From CAZKWG01 sp964615375 (GTDB taxonomy: Bacteria; Myxococcota_A; UBA796; CAZKWG01), in assembly GCA_964615375.1 (NCBI GenBank), contig CAZTOW010000074.1, forward strand, positions 1 through 37,333: DNA of 37,333 nucleotides, read 5' to 3'. Positions 1 through 7,941 of this stretch are shown here, in pieces. The translations under genes and the position numbers were made by a program. The notes under the pieces are model-generated. The model saw only the letters and a program-made list of their open reading frames with translations, was not told the origin of the DNA and did no database searches. The first letter of the stretch is position 1, and each line of letters opens with the position of its first letter.

Positions 1-389
1 GCATCGGCATCGGCATCGGCATCGGCATCGGCATCGGCATCGGCATCGGCATCGGTCTGATGGCGGAATGTCGATGTCAGGCCGCGCAGCGGCCGGTTGT
101 CGATGTCAGGCCGCGGAGCGGCCGGTTGTCGATGTCGATGTCGATGTCGATGTCAGGCCGCGGAGCGGCCGGTTGTCGATGTCGATGTCGATGTCGATGT
201 CAGGCCGCGAAGCGGCCGGTTGTCGATGTCGATGTCAGGCCGCGAAGCGGCCGGTTGTCGATGTCGATGCCGATGCCGATGTCAGGCCGCGCAGCGGCCG
301 GTTGTCGATGCCGATGCCGATGCCGATGCCGATGCCGATGTCAGGCCGCGCAGCGGCCGGTTGTCGATGCCGATGCCGATGCCGATTCC
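1..389. repeat. Hexamer satellite mosaic with seven interspersed palindromes
   Basis: Bases 1-54 are a pure tandem array of GGCATC. From about 70 the hexamer runs in the opposite sense, first as GATGTC and further right as GATGCC, so the two ends of the region are reverse complements. A constant 23-bp element (AGGCCGCG-N-AGCGGCCGGTTGTC) interrupts the right-hand array seven times; its core is a 6-bp inverted repeat GGCCGC/GCGGCC with a 3-nt loop. Palindrome cores lie at 80-94, 109-123, 156-170, 203-217, 238-252, 285-299 and 344-358. The start-to-start distances are 29, 47, 47, 35, 47 and 59, which always equals 23 plus a multiple of 6. All three plus-strand frames are open here only because of repeat composition; I see no gene. 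Confidence 0.93.
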
Positions 390-415
390 GCTCCCCCTCC
401 CCCTCCCCCTCCCCG
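390..415 (-). other. Potential G-quadruplex in the 3' UTR of the DUF1501 operon
   Basis: The plus strand has four C-runs (393-397, 399-403, 405-409, 411-414) separated by single T bases. The minus strand, which is the sense strand of the neighbouring operon, therefore carries four runs of 4-5 G with one-base A loops, the ideal pattern for a very stable parallel quadruplex. It begins one base after the stop codon of the DUF1501 gene (TAG, 418-416). It is itself a CCCCCT hexamer array. A role in transcript 3'-end stability or termination is inference. Confidence 0.6.
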
Positions 416-1621
416 CTACCCCAGCCCCCCCAACGCCTCCACTCCCTCCAACACCTCCCCCGAATCCACCTCGAACAACCCCAACACCCCCGCCGCCAGA
501 CTCGCTGGTGTCAGCCGCTCTCCTCCCTCATAGACCTCCCCCGTCGCCAGATCCACCCGCTGCCCGACCCCCGATCCGTCCGTCCCGCCGATCGTCCGCC
601 CGCCGCTCAGCCCGCCTCCGACCAGCAGCGCGCTGGTAAATGGCCAGTGATCCTTCCCCTCCGCCGCGTTCAGGACGGGCGAGCGCCCCATCTCGGAGAG
701 CACCATCACCAGGGTGCGGTCCAGCAGGCTCCCGCCGCCGTCGTCGCTGGCCTCGAGCTGGTCCAGGAGGGTCACGAGCTGGTCGAAGAGGTTCTCGAAG
801 GCGCGATCCTGGTTGTCGGCGTTCTCGTAATGCGAGTCCCAGGTGCACTGGTTGGGGAGGCCCACCTGCACGGTCAGGCTGCGGCAGAGGCCGCTGGCCA
901 GGAGGCGGCTGGCGAGGGCGAGGCGGGACGCGTCCGTGGGATCCTCGGGGATGTCCAGCTCGGCGACGGCGCGCTCGAGGTCGGGCAGGCGCTCGAGGCC
1001 GCCCAGCGCCCCGGCGAGGGGGGCGCGGCCGGTGCCGAGGCGGGCGGCCTCGTCAGAGAGGTAGATCCGAAGCCGGCTCTCACGCTGAGCGTCGGGGGAG
1101 GCGCCCTCGGGCAGGGTGCCGGCGGCGATGCCGCTGAGGGTGGCGTTCAAGGGGACCATCGCGTCGCCGAGGGCGCCGGGGTAGCGCGGGCCGGAGAGCA
1201 CGACGTGGGGCAGGGTGAGGGCGGAGCCGGTGGCGCTGGCCAGCGCGGTGGCGAGGTCGGGGGCGCCCTCGTCGCGGGCGCCGGTCAGGAGCAGGCGGGT
1301 GCAGCCCTCGTGGCTGATGGAGCCGACGGAGAGGCCGTTGACGACCACGGCGCGGTCACCATAGCGCTGGAAGAAGCGGCGCACGCTGGGCCGGGTCTCG
1401 GCGTCGGCGAAGGTGACGCCGCCGGCGGTGGCGACGGTGGCGCTCTCGTCGCCGGTGACGCCGTCGCCCTCATGAGGATCGAAGACGAAGGTGGGATCCC
1501 AGCCGCCCGCGTTCCACAGGACCAGCAGCCGGTCCAGCCCGCTGGCCCGCGCGCGCCGCGAGCCCAGGCCCAGCCCGAGGGCGGCGAGGGCGGAGAGGCC
1601 GAGGAAGCGGCGCCGGTTCAT
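416..1621 (-). CDS. DUF1501 family protein, Tat-exported
   Basis: This 401-residue protein belongs to the DUF1501 family, alkaline-phosphatase-like proteins of unknown function common in Planctomycetes and some other phyla. The N-terminus has a twin-arginine signal (NRRRFLGL at 2-9, then an Ala/Leu-rich segment ending near ARAS), so export in folded form is likely. Family hallmarks are visible: LLVLWNAGGWDPTF near residue 31, a WDSH motif in the middle, and about 303-348 a stretch with VLSEMGRSP, KDHWP, ALLVGGG and GGTD. An in-frame ATG lies 12 codons upstream, but the start at 1621 gives the Tat signal at the terminus and overlaps the preceding stop codon as ATGA, the usual arrangement for coupled translation. 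It is the last gene of a three-gene operon. The substrate is unknown. Confidence 0.9.
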   Translation of the reverse strand: MNRRRFLGLSALAALGLGLGSRRARASGLDRLLVLWNAGGWDPTFVFDPHEGDGVTGDESATVATAGGVTFADAETRPSVRRFFQRYGDRAVVVNGLSVGSISHEGCTRLLLTGARDEGAPDLATALASATGSALTLPHVVLSGPRYPGALGDAMVPLNATLSGIAAGTLPEGASPDAQRESRLRIYLSDEAARLGTGRAPLAGALGGLERLPDLERAVAELDIPEDPTDASRLALASRLLASGLCRSLTVQVGLPNQCTWDSHYENADNQDRAFENLFDQLVTLLDQLEASDDGGGSLLDRTLVMVLSEMGRSPVLNAAEGKDHWPFTSALLVGGGLSGGRTIGGTDGSGVGQRVDLATGEVYEGGERLTPASLAAGVLGLFEVDSGEVLEGVEALGGLG

Positions 1622-2604
1622 GGGGCCCCCTCCGTCAGCAGCATCCGGCCCATCCACTCCACATCCTCGCCGAGGGGGAATTCCGGCAGGCCCTCGAAGG
1701 GCCAGGCCACGGTGAGCTGCTGGTGGGACTCGAGGCGCTGGGATCCGTCCTCGGCCTCGACCAGATATTCCTGTTTGACAAACGACAATGTTGGAGACAG
1801 GTCCCAGCTCAGGGTCAGCGTCCCCTCCCCCGCCGCGGGCTCGGTCCGGGTGAGCGTGAGCCGGCTGGCGTCCTGGTCGGTCTGGCGCGGGTCGGGGGAC
1901 TCGTCCGCGCCCAGGGTGGCCTCCCAGCGTTGATCCTCGAGGATCTCGCCCGCGGCGCTCTGGCGGGTGAGCACGCTGTCCTGGGTCCAGCGCTCCGAGG
2001 TCCCGCCCCAGAGCAGCAGCGGCGGATCCCAGGTCTCCGCGAGCTCCACCGCCCCGTCGGCGTCGTAGCGGGTGCGGGAGATCAGCCGGGCCTCGGCCTC
2101 GTCGAGCTGGTAGCGCTCCTCGGACCAGGGGCCGACCCGGCCTTGCAGGTCGCCGCCGGAGAGGTCGGTGTAGAGCACCAGCGCGCCGTCCTCGTCCAGG
2201 GCGGCGCTCAGGCGGGTCTCCGCCGCGCCCAGCAGGCCGCTGGGGGCCGCGAAGGTAGGGAGATCACTCTCTTCTCCAGGGGCTCCGCAGCTCAGCCACT
2301 GCAGCAGGGCCGTGGCCTCGTCCTCGCTCATCCCGCCGCCGGGCGGCATGAGCCCATCCCCCACCTGCTCCGCCGCAGCCTCCGCCCAGGCCCGCGCGCC
2401 CGCGAGCGTGTCCAGGTCCACGCCCTCGGGCGCCCCGTGCCGCGCGTCGCCCGCGAGGCCGGCGCTGTGACAGCCGGTGCAGCTCTCCAGCAGGGCCGGC
2501 TGGCCCACGGTCTCCCAGTCCCCGCAGCCCGCGAGCTCGGCCGTCACGGTCCGGTGCCCGTGATCGGCGTCGCAGGCCAGGAGCAGGAGCGCGAGGGGCG
2601 CCAT
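1618..2604 (-). CDS. c-type heme lipoprotein, planctomycete cytochrome C-like
   Basis: A 328-residue predicted lipoprotein. The signal is very short (MAPLALLLLAC, lipidated Cys11) and lacks a basic n-region. A heme c motif CTGCH lies at 42-46, and a likely axial Met is in LMPPGGG (Met86), followed by an LLQWLSCGAP segment as in planctomycete-type cytochrome C domains. The remaining 220 residues are acidic and beta-rich by eye, with no domain I recognise. Its start overlaps the preceding stop by one base (TGATG) and its stop overlaps the next start (ATGA), so all three operon genes are probably translated in fixed ratio. It probably carries electrons for, or docks with, the neighbouring DUF1549/DUF1588-like and DUF1501 proteins; that role is inferred from context. 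Confidence 0.75.
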   Translation of the reverse strand: MAPLALLLLACDADHGHRTVTAELAGCGDWETVGQPALLESCTGCHSAGLAGDARHGAPEGVDLDTLAGARAWAEAAAEQVGDGLMPPGGGMSEDEATALLQWLSCGAPGEESDLPTFAAPSGLLGAAETRLSAALDEDGALVLYTDLSGGDLQGRVGPWSEERYQLDEAEARLISRTRYDADGAVELAETWDPPLLLWGGTSERWTQDSVLTRQSAAGEILEDQRWEATLGADESPDPRQTDQDASRLTLTRTEPAAGEGTLTLSWDLSPTLSFVKQEYLVEAEDGSQRLESHQQLTVAWPFEGLPEFPLGEDVEWMGRMLLTEGAP

Positions 2605-4145
2605 CAGTACACCAGCCGCTGTGGGTGGCGGATCAGGGCGGAGAGGGCGTCCTCCCAGGCGGCCTCGAGGCCGCTGGACTCCCGGGTCTCGTCCCAGAGC
2701 CCGTAGAGCGCGTCGATCTCCTCGCCGTCAGGGTCGGCGGGCAGGCCGAGCAGGCGGACATACCAGTCGGCGAGCTGGGCGCGGGCCTGGGCCTCGGTGG
2801 GCTCGTCCTCGGGCCCCAGGCGGGTCCACAGCAGGCGATCTCCCTGGGCGCGAGCGGCGTCCAGCTCCAGGGCGCGGGGGGCGGCGGCGCGTCCGGCCCA
2901 CATCAGGAGGGCCTGGGCGCTGAGCCCGGTGCTGCGGCTGCGCTGGAGCACGGTGTCGTCGTCGGTGCCCCCGGCCAGGAGCCGATGCTCCACCGACCAG
3001 GTGAGCGGGTCCAGGGTGCCCTCGTCCTCCAGCCCCACTGCGACCGCCAGGCTGAGCCCGAGCTGCTCGTTGGTGGGGACGCGGTCCTCGTCCCGTCGCC
3101 AGGCGTCGGTGGCCACGATCTCGGCGATCAGCGCGCGGGCGTCGAGGCCGCCGGCCCGGAAGCTGGCCCCCAGCGCGGCGGGGTCCGCGGGCGCCTCGCC
3201 CACCAGACCCTCGTAGAAGGTGCGGGCGGCGCAGCTGGAGAAGCGCGGATCCGCCGCGATCATCGCGCCGAGGTCGGCCAGATCGGCGCCCGGGTGACCG
3301 TAGTATGCGGGCGCGGTCCAGGCGGCGTACCAGTCGGCGGTCCAGGGGCTCCAGGCGCGGAAGGTCTCCAGCTCCTCCTCCTGCGAGCGCTCGGCGAAGC
3401 CGCCCAGGAAGGCGGCGAGCGGGTCCAGCGTGGCGTGGCAGGCCAGGCAGCTCGGCTCCTCGCGCACGGCGTCCTCCACCCGGGAGAGCGCGTCCGTGGA
3501 GAGATCGAAGTCGAAGCTGACGTCCCGGTCGAAGTGGTCGGCGCAGAGCAGGACGCGGGCCAGGATGTTGGCCCGCATCCGGTTGCGGTTGGTGATGTCG
3601 GCGTTGTAGCGGTTCCACAGCGAGGTGCTGGACAGGATGCCGGCCATGGGCCGCCCGTCCTGGGGGCGCGCCTCGGTCCAGCCCTCGCCGTCCTCGCGGT
3701 CCAGGCCCCACCAGGCGGCGAGCGTGGCGTCGGCGGGCAGGGTCTCGGCGGTCACCAGCGCGGAGAAGGGGCGATCCTCGCGGAGGATCGCCTCGACCAG
3801 CCTCAGGGGCTCCTGGCCCATGGCCCGCCAGTCCTCCTCGTCCAGGGCCCCGAAGCGCCCGTAGTCCTCGAACCACAGGGCCGTGTGCAGGCTGTCGTTC
3901 CAGATCCAGGCCATCCGGGTGGGGAGGCGATCGTCCTCCAGCCAGCGGTCGATGAGCGCCTCGACCGCCTCGGGATCGGCCTCCACCGCGGTGATCTCGT
4001 CGGGCTCGGGCAGGGTGCCGCGCAGGTCCAGCGAGGCGCGGCGGGCCAGGGCGGCGCCCTCGAGCAGGCCGTCGTCGGGGGCGGCGCTCTCCTCGTCGCG
4101 GCGGCAGCCGCAGAGCAGGATCCTGAGCCCGAGGAGTCCGAACAT
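2604..4145 (-). CDS. DUF1549/DUF1588-like protein with heme c motif, probable lipoprotein
   Basis: A 513-residue first gene of the operon. Residues 35-90 (ARRASLDLRGTLPEPDEI ... LIDRWLED ... RMAWIWNDSLH) match the start of DUF1549. Residues 168-250 (GILSST ... RANILARVLLC ... CLACHATLDPLAAFLGGF) match the DUF1588-type region with a CxxCH at 233-237. The N-terminus (LLGLRILLCGCRRDEE) looks like a lipoprotein signal with the modified Cys at 12 or 14. Such proteins are usually larger and fused to further DUF and cytochrome domains in Planctomycetes; here the cytochrome is on a separate polypeptide encoded next to it. The C-terminal half is Asp/Glu/Ala-rich and ends in SALIRHPQRLVY, a tail seen in related families. 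Function is unknown; an extracytoplasmic heme enzyme is plausible. Confidence 0.72.
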   Translation of the reverse strand: MFGLLGLRILLCGCRRDEESAAPDDGLLEGAALARRASLDLRGTLPEPDEITAVEADPEAVEALIDRWLEDDRLPTRMAWIWNDSLHTALWFEDYGRFGALDEEDWRAMGQEPLRLVEAILREDRPFSALVTAETLPADATLAAWWGLDREDGEGWTEARPQDGRPMAGILSSTSLWNRYNADITNRNRMRANILARVLLCADHFDRDVSFDFDLSTDALSRVEDAVREEPSCLACHATLDPLAAFLGGFAERSQEEELETFRAWSPWTADWYAAWTAPAYYGHPGADLADLGAMIAADPRFSSCAARTFYEGLVGEAPADPAALGASFRAGGLDARALIAEIVATDAWRRDEDRVPTNEQLGLSLAVAVGLEDEGTLDPLTWSVEHRLLAGGTDDDTVLQRSRSTGLSAQALLMWAGRAAAPRALELDAARAQGDRLLWTRLGPEDEPTEAQARAQLADWYVRLLGLPADPDGEEIDALYGLWDETRESSGLEAAWEDALSALIRHPQRLVY

Positions 4146-4169
4146 CTGTTCAGATTAGCACACCCCGAA

Positions 4170-5426
4170 TCAGGCGGACGTCTCCTCCAGCTCCCGGCTG
4201 GCCGTCTCTGGGAGCAGGCCGAGGATCAGCCCCAGCGCGATGAAATTGGCGATCCCCGTCACCGCCACCGCCGGCCCCCAGCCCACGTGCTCCGCCGCCA
4301 GCCCGATCAGCGGTGGCGCCAGCACCCCGCCCAGGCGCCCCAGCAGGTTGTTGGCCCAGGCGAAGCCGTCCCCGCGCAGCTCGGTGGGGAAGAGCTCGGA
4401 CGTATACGCCTCCACGATGGGCAGCACGGAGGCGGCCCCGAAGATCACGAAGAGCAGGGCGATGGTCAGCGGCACCGTCCCATCCAGGGTGAAGGCCGCG
4501 ATCACGCCGAGGCCCGCCGCCGGGTAGATGATCTTCGCCCCGCCGCGCCGGCCGTAGGCGTCCATCAGCTTGCCCACCCCGAAGACCAGGGGCATGGAGA
4601 CCACCGCGGCGATGGTCAGGCTGCGGCCCACCTGCCCGTCCGTCCAGCCGCGCTCGGTGACGGCAAATTCCTTCCAGAAGGTCGTGGCGCTGTGGGTGCC
4701 GATGTAGACCAGCGCCCAGAGGGCCGCGAGGTGCAGCACGCGCGAGCGGGTCGGCCCTCGCCACACGGCGAAGAAGGAGCGCTCCACCTTCGTGGCGGAG
4801 ATCACGCTCAGGAAGCGCTGGGTCTCCGGCAGGTTCCGCCGGGCGAAGAGCAGGAAGAGGATGGGGACGGCGCCGACGAAGTAGACCGTCCGCCAGCCCC
4901 AGGGGGCCTGTAGCAGCAGCGGCACCAGCCCGGCGCAGACCACCGCCCCCAGGCTGGCCATGGCCTGGATGGTGCCGATGGCCTGGCCGCGGCGGGAGGC
5001 GGGGAAGCTCTCGGCCGCGTACACCATGCTGGTGGCCCACTCGCCGATCAGGAACATGCGGGCCAGGAGCTGGAAGACCGCGAAGCTGTAGGCGTCCGGC
5101 GCGAGCCCGGTCAGCAGGCTGCACACCGCGTAGCCCGTCAGCGAGAGCTGCATCACGCGGCGGCGACCCCAGACGTCCACCTTGCGCACCAGCAGCCAGG
5201 CCAGGATGGGGCCGATGTTGACGACGCCGACCAGCAGGCCCGCCTGGGAGGGCGAGAGCCCGAGGTCGGCGCGCAGGTTGGGGAGCACCTGCGTGATCGC
5301 CATGAAGTCGAAGCCCTCGAAGAAGGTCGCCGCGCTCAGGAAGACGAAGAGGCGCTTCTGCTCGGGGCTCAGCGGGGTCGGGCCGGGGATCGGGGAGGAG
5401 GTCGGGGGGGCGCCGGTGCTGGACAT
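4170..5426 (-). CDS. MFS transporter
   Basis: A 418-residue major facilitator superfamily permease with about 12 hydrophobic segments. After the first helix (FEGFDFMAI) a loop carries VDVWGRRRVM, the DxxGRR-type motif A between helices 2 and 3. A second conserved element SELFPTELRGDGFAWANNLLGR precedes helix 11, as in sugar and organic-acid:proton symporters (the E-x-FPT-x-LR signature). The substrate cannot be read from the sequence. The gene ends 24 bases before the start of the heme/DUF1501 operon and is divergent from the membrane-protein gene at 5463, sharing a 36-bp intergenic region with an 8-bp inverted repeat. Start ATG at 5426. Confidence 0.9.
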   Translation of the reverse strand: MSSTGAPPTSSPIPGPTPLSPEQKRLFVFLSAATFFEGFDFMAITQVLPNLRADLGLSPSQAGLLVGVVNIGPILAWLLVRKVDVWGRRRVMQLSLTGYAVCSLLTGLAPDAYSFAVFQLLARMFLIGEWATSMVYAAESFPASRRGQAIGTIQAMASLGAVVCAGLVPLLLQAPWGWRTVYFVGAVPILFLLFARRNLPETQRFLSVISATKVERSFFAVWRGPTRSRVLHLAALWALVYIGTHSATTFWKEFAVTERGWTDGQVGRSLTIAAVVSMPLVFGVGKLMDAYGRRGGAKIIYPAAGLGVIAAFTLDGTVPLTIALLFVIFGAASVLPIVEAYTSELFPTELRGDGFAWANNLLGRLGGVLAPPLIGLAAEHVGWGPAVAVTGIANFIALGLILGLLPETASRELEETSA

Positions 5427-5452
5427 CCGGCGATCCTACACCGAGGATGTCC
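5421..5452. promoter_or_regulatory. Inverted repeat in divergent intergenic region, possible operator
   Basis: GGACATCC (5421-5428) and GGATGTCC (5445-5452) are perfect inverted copies. A second nested pair, ATCCT (5433-5437) and AGGAT (5444-5448), lies inside. The left arm covers the start codon of the MFS gene; the right arm is 10 bases before the divergent start at 5463. A regulator bound here could affect both genes. This is inference from symmetry only. Confidence 0.35.
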
Positions 5453-5462
5453 GGCGAGGCGC

Positions 5463-7115
5463 ATGAAGACCCTCCCGCCCGCGATCCGCCCGCTGCTCGC
5501 GCCGTCGGCGCTCCTGGCGCTCCTGCTCCTCTGGTCGGCGCGGCCGGTGGGCCTGGACACGACGGGGCGCTTCGTGGGGACCGCTACGGACGCCCTCCAC
5601 CACGCCTGGGGGCTGTGGTGGTTCGCCCACGGCGAGGGCGAGGGCGCGATCACCCGCCTCGTCTCCTTCCCCACGGGCGAGCGCGGGGCCCTGCTCTCGC
5701 CGCTGGTGGCGCTGGGCTCGCTGCCCTGGCAGTGGCTGGGCGGCCCGGCCCTGGCCTACAACGTGGCCTGCGCCGCCACCCTGCTGGGGGCATGCCTGGG
5801 GGTGGCGCTGCTGTGCTGGGCGCTCTCGCGGGACCCCCTGGCGACGGCGCTGGCGCCCCTGGCCCTGCTGGTCGGACGGCCCCTCTACGCCCAGCTGGGG
5901 CTCGGCGTGCTGGAGGGCCTCTCGCTCGGGCTGCCGCTCGCGGCGTTGGCGGCCTTGATCCTGTGGGTGGAGCGGCGAGGTGGGCGGGCGAGCTCGGCGG
6001 GCGTGGGCCTGGTCTCGGCGCTGGCGGTCATCGAGAACCCCTACGCGCTCGTGCTCCTGCTGCCGATCACCGCCGGGGCGGCCCTGTGGAGGCTGCGGCG
6101 CGAGGGGCGCGAGGCCCTGCTCCCCCTGGCGGTGGCCACGCTGGGCGGGGTGCTCCCCATCGGGCTGCGGGTGCTGGCGGCGGGCGGCGATCTGGGCGGA
6201 AACGAGACGACGGCCGTGCGCTTCTTCTGGGCGGGGGCCGAGCGCCTCGCCCTGGAGGGCAGCGGCAGCCTGGACCCGGTCCAGCTGCTCTCTCCCCTCC
6301 CCCTCCCCGATCTCTCGGCCAGCGCGATCCTGGTGCGGGACCAGGGCGGGGACGCCTACCTGGGGCTGACGGTGCTGGGGCTGGCCTGCGCGGGCGCGCT
6401 TCTGGGGGGCGGGGCGGCGCGGGCGGCGCTGGGGGTGGCGGGGCTCTGCGCGCTGCTGGCGGCGGGCTCGCTCCCCGGCGGGCAGGGCGGGCCGCCGGGG
6501 CCCTTCTGGTTCGTGAACCTGGCCCTCTCCCAGGCTCTCCCGCCGCTCACCCAGCCCTCGCGCTTCCTCTCCTTCGCGTCGGCGGCCCTGGCCCTGAGCG
6601 CGGCCCTGGGGGCGAGCGCGCTGTCCCGGCGCGGCGGGGTGGAGCGGGGGCTGGGCTGGATCGCCCTGGCCCTGGCCCTGGAGGCGGCCTGGGTCGGGGG
6701 GCCGTCCTTGGAGCTGCCGGCCACGGACCTGCGGGAGAGCGCCTGCATGGCCGGGCTGGGGGCGGTGGACCCGGGCGCCGTCCACCTGCTCGCGCCGAGC
6801 TCGATGAGCCGGGAGTCGGCCAACACCGCCGCGGTGCGCCTCCAGCTCCTGCACGGCCTCCCCGGCACCCACCGGGGCATCGGCGGCTGGCGCCAGGAGC
6901 CCCTGGACAGCCGGGTGGTCGCCACCCTCTCCGAGATCGGCCAGAGCATGCGGCGCGGCCCCAGCGCCCGCCTGCCCCAGGCCCTGCGCCACGCGCGTCA
7001 GCTCGGCTTCTCCTGGCTCATCGTCGCCAACGACGCCGCCCCGGGGTGGCTGGGCGCGCCCGAGCGGAGCTGCGGGGGATGGTCCGCCTGGAGGCTGCCA
7101 GGCTATACGAATTAG
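5463..7115 (+). CDS. Polytopic membrane protein, GT-C glycosyltransferase-like
   Basis: A 550-residue membrane protein with roughly 10-12 Leu/Ala-rich segments and a soluble C-terminus. Near the N-terminus, D-A-L-H-H-A-W-G-L-W-W-F-A-H and FPTGERGALLSPLVAL followed by LPWQWLGGPALAYNV resemble the first extracytoplasmic loop of GT-C-fold (ArnT/PMT or YfhO-like) lipid-linked sugar transferases. A loop LTQPSRFLSFASAALA in the second half also recurs in such proteins. I cannot name a specific family, and an acceptor-specific role is unknown. The C-terminal 100 residues contain RQLGFSWLIVANDAAPGWLG, a likely periplasmic domain. The stop is one base from the convergent SDR gene's stop. Confidence 0.6.
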   Translation: MKTLPPAIRPLLAPSALLALLLLWSARPVGLDTTGRFVGTATDALHHAWGLWWFAHGEGEGAITRLVSFPTGERGALLSPLVALGSLPWQWLGGPALAYNVACAATLLGACLGVALLCWALSRDPLATALAPLALLVGRPLYAQLGLGVLEGLSLGLPLAALAALILWVERRGGRASSAGVGLVSALAVIENPYALVLLLPITAGAALWRLRREGREALLPLAVATLGGVLPIGLRVLAAGGDLGGNETTAVRFFWAGAERLALEGSGSLDPVQLLSPLPLPDLSASAILVRDQGGDAYLGLTVLGLACAGALLGGGAARAALGVAGLCALLAAGSLPGGQGGPPGPFWFVNLALSQALPPLTQPSRFLSFASAALALSAALGASALSRRGGVERGLGWIALALALEAAWVGGPSLELPATDLRESACMAGLGAVDPGAVHLLAPSSMSRESANTAAVRLQLLHGLPGTHRGIGGWRQEPLDSRVVATLSEIGQSMRRGPSARLPQALRHARQLGFSWLIVANDAAPGWLGAPERSCGGWSAWRLPGYTN

Positions 7116-7118
7116 CCT
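7100..7118. terminator. Short hairpin spanning two convergent stop codons
   Basis: AGGCTA (7100-7105) and TAGCCT (7113-7118) pair across a 7-nt loop. The right arm contains the stop of the upstream plus gene and most of the stop of the minus-strand SDR gene. No T tract follows on either strand, so activity as a terminator is uncertain. Confidence 0.25.
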
Positions 7119-7932
7119 AGCTGCTGGGCAGCCGCAGCTTGCGCCGCAGCAGCGCCCGGTAGATCGGCCAGGGCAGGAGCTGGGCCGCCAGGATCTGCGC
7201 CCGCGTGCCGCGGCCCGTGGGCATGCGCAGCGGCGGGTCGGGGTCGGTGAGCGCCTGCAGGATGGCCCGGCTCACCACCTCGGTCGGGTCCTTCGTGGCG
7301 AAGCTCTGCTCGCGGATCTCGCGGATCCGAGCGGTGATCGCCGCGTAAGGCCCGGTGCCCGCCCAGCGGCCGGTCCAGGCGCTCTCCACGAAGCCGCTCT
7401 CCGTGCTGCCCGGCTCGATGAGCACCACCCGCACGCCCAGGGGGTCGAGCTCCAGTGCCAGGGCCTCCCCCCAGCCCTCCAGCGCCGCCTTCGAGGCGTT
7501 GTAGACCGAGGATCCCGGGGCCCCCCGCCGCCCGGCGATGGAGCTGAGCAGCACCAGGCGCCCGCGCGAGGCCCGCAGGTGGGGCAGCGTGGCCCGCGCC
7601 GTCTCCATCGCGCCGTGCACGTTGAGATCGAAGACCGCCCGCACCTGATCGGCGTCCACGTCCTCGAAGCAGCCGAAGATCCCGCGCCCGGCGTTGGCCA
7701 CCACCGCGTCCAGGCGCCCCGACTGCCCCACGAAGCGGTCCACCGCGTCCAGCAGCGTGGGCGTGCGCGTGACGTCGGCCTTCAGCACGATCACGCCCTC
7801 CGCCTCCAGCTCCGCGCGGCCCGCGTCGGTGCGCAGCGTCGCGCCCACGCGCCAGCCCTCACGCGCCAGGAGGAGGGCGGTCTCACGCCCGATGCCACGG
7901 CTACAGCCGGTGATGAAGACGGAGCGCTGCAT
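7117..7932 (-). CDS. SDR family NAD(P)-dependent oxidoreductase
   Basis: A 271-residue classical short-chain dehydrogenase/reductase. The cofactor-binding motif TGCSRGIG is at 8-15, the NAG motif at 80-82, and the catalytic set is Ser131 with Tyr144-x-x-x-Lys148 (YNASK). PGSTESGF after the active site is the usual loop following beta-6. The length fits the family. The C-terminal extension (about residues 225-271, with AQLLPWPIYRALLRRKLRLP) looks membrane-peripheral, as in SDRs acting on lipid-like substrates. It is cotranscribed with the nucleotidyltransferase gene 9 bases upstream. The substrate is unknown. Confidence 0.92.
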   Translation of the reverse strand: MQRSVFITGCSRGIGRETALLLAREGWRVGATLRTDAGRAELEAEGVIVLKADVTRTPTLLDAVDRFVGQSGRLDAVVANAGRGIFGCFEDVDADQVRAVFDLNVHGAMETARATLPHLRASRGRLVLLSSIAGRRGAPGSSVYNASKAALEGWGEALALELDPLGVRVVLIEPGSTESGFVESAWTGRWAGTGPYAAITARIREIREQSFATKDPTEVVSRAILQALTDPDPPLRMPTGRGTRAQILAAQLLPWPIYRALLRRKLRLPSS

Positions 7933-7941
7933 GGCTGTCCC

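Noticed and set aside
1..389. CRISPR-like array
   Set aside because: The repeated unit is palindromic and regularly spaced, but the intervals are themselves multiples of one hexamer, not unique spacers, and no cas gene is present.
60..640. Long plus-strand open frames with SMSMSM, RCRCRC and VDVDVD runs
   Set aside because: They arise from the hexamer array, which is open in all frames; the 23-bp element shifts the frame at each copy, so no frame codes a consistent protein, and they run antisense into the DUF1501 gene.
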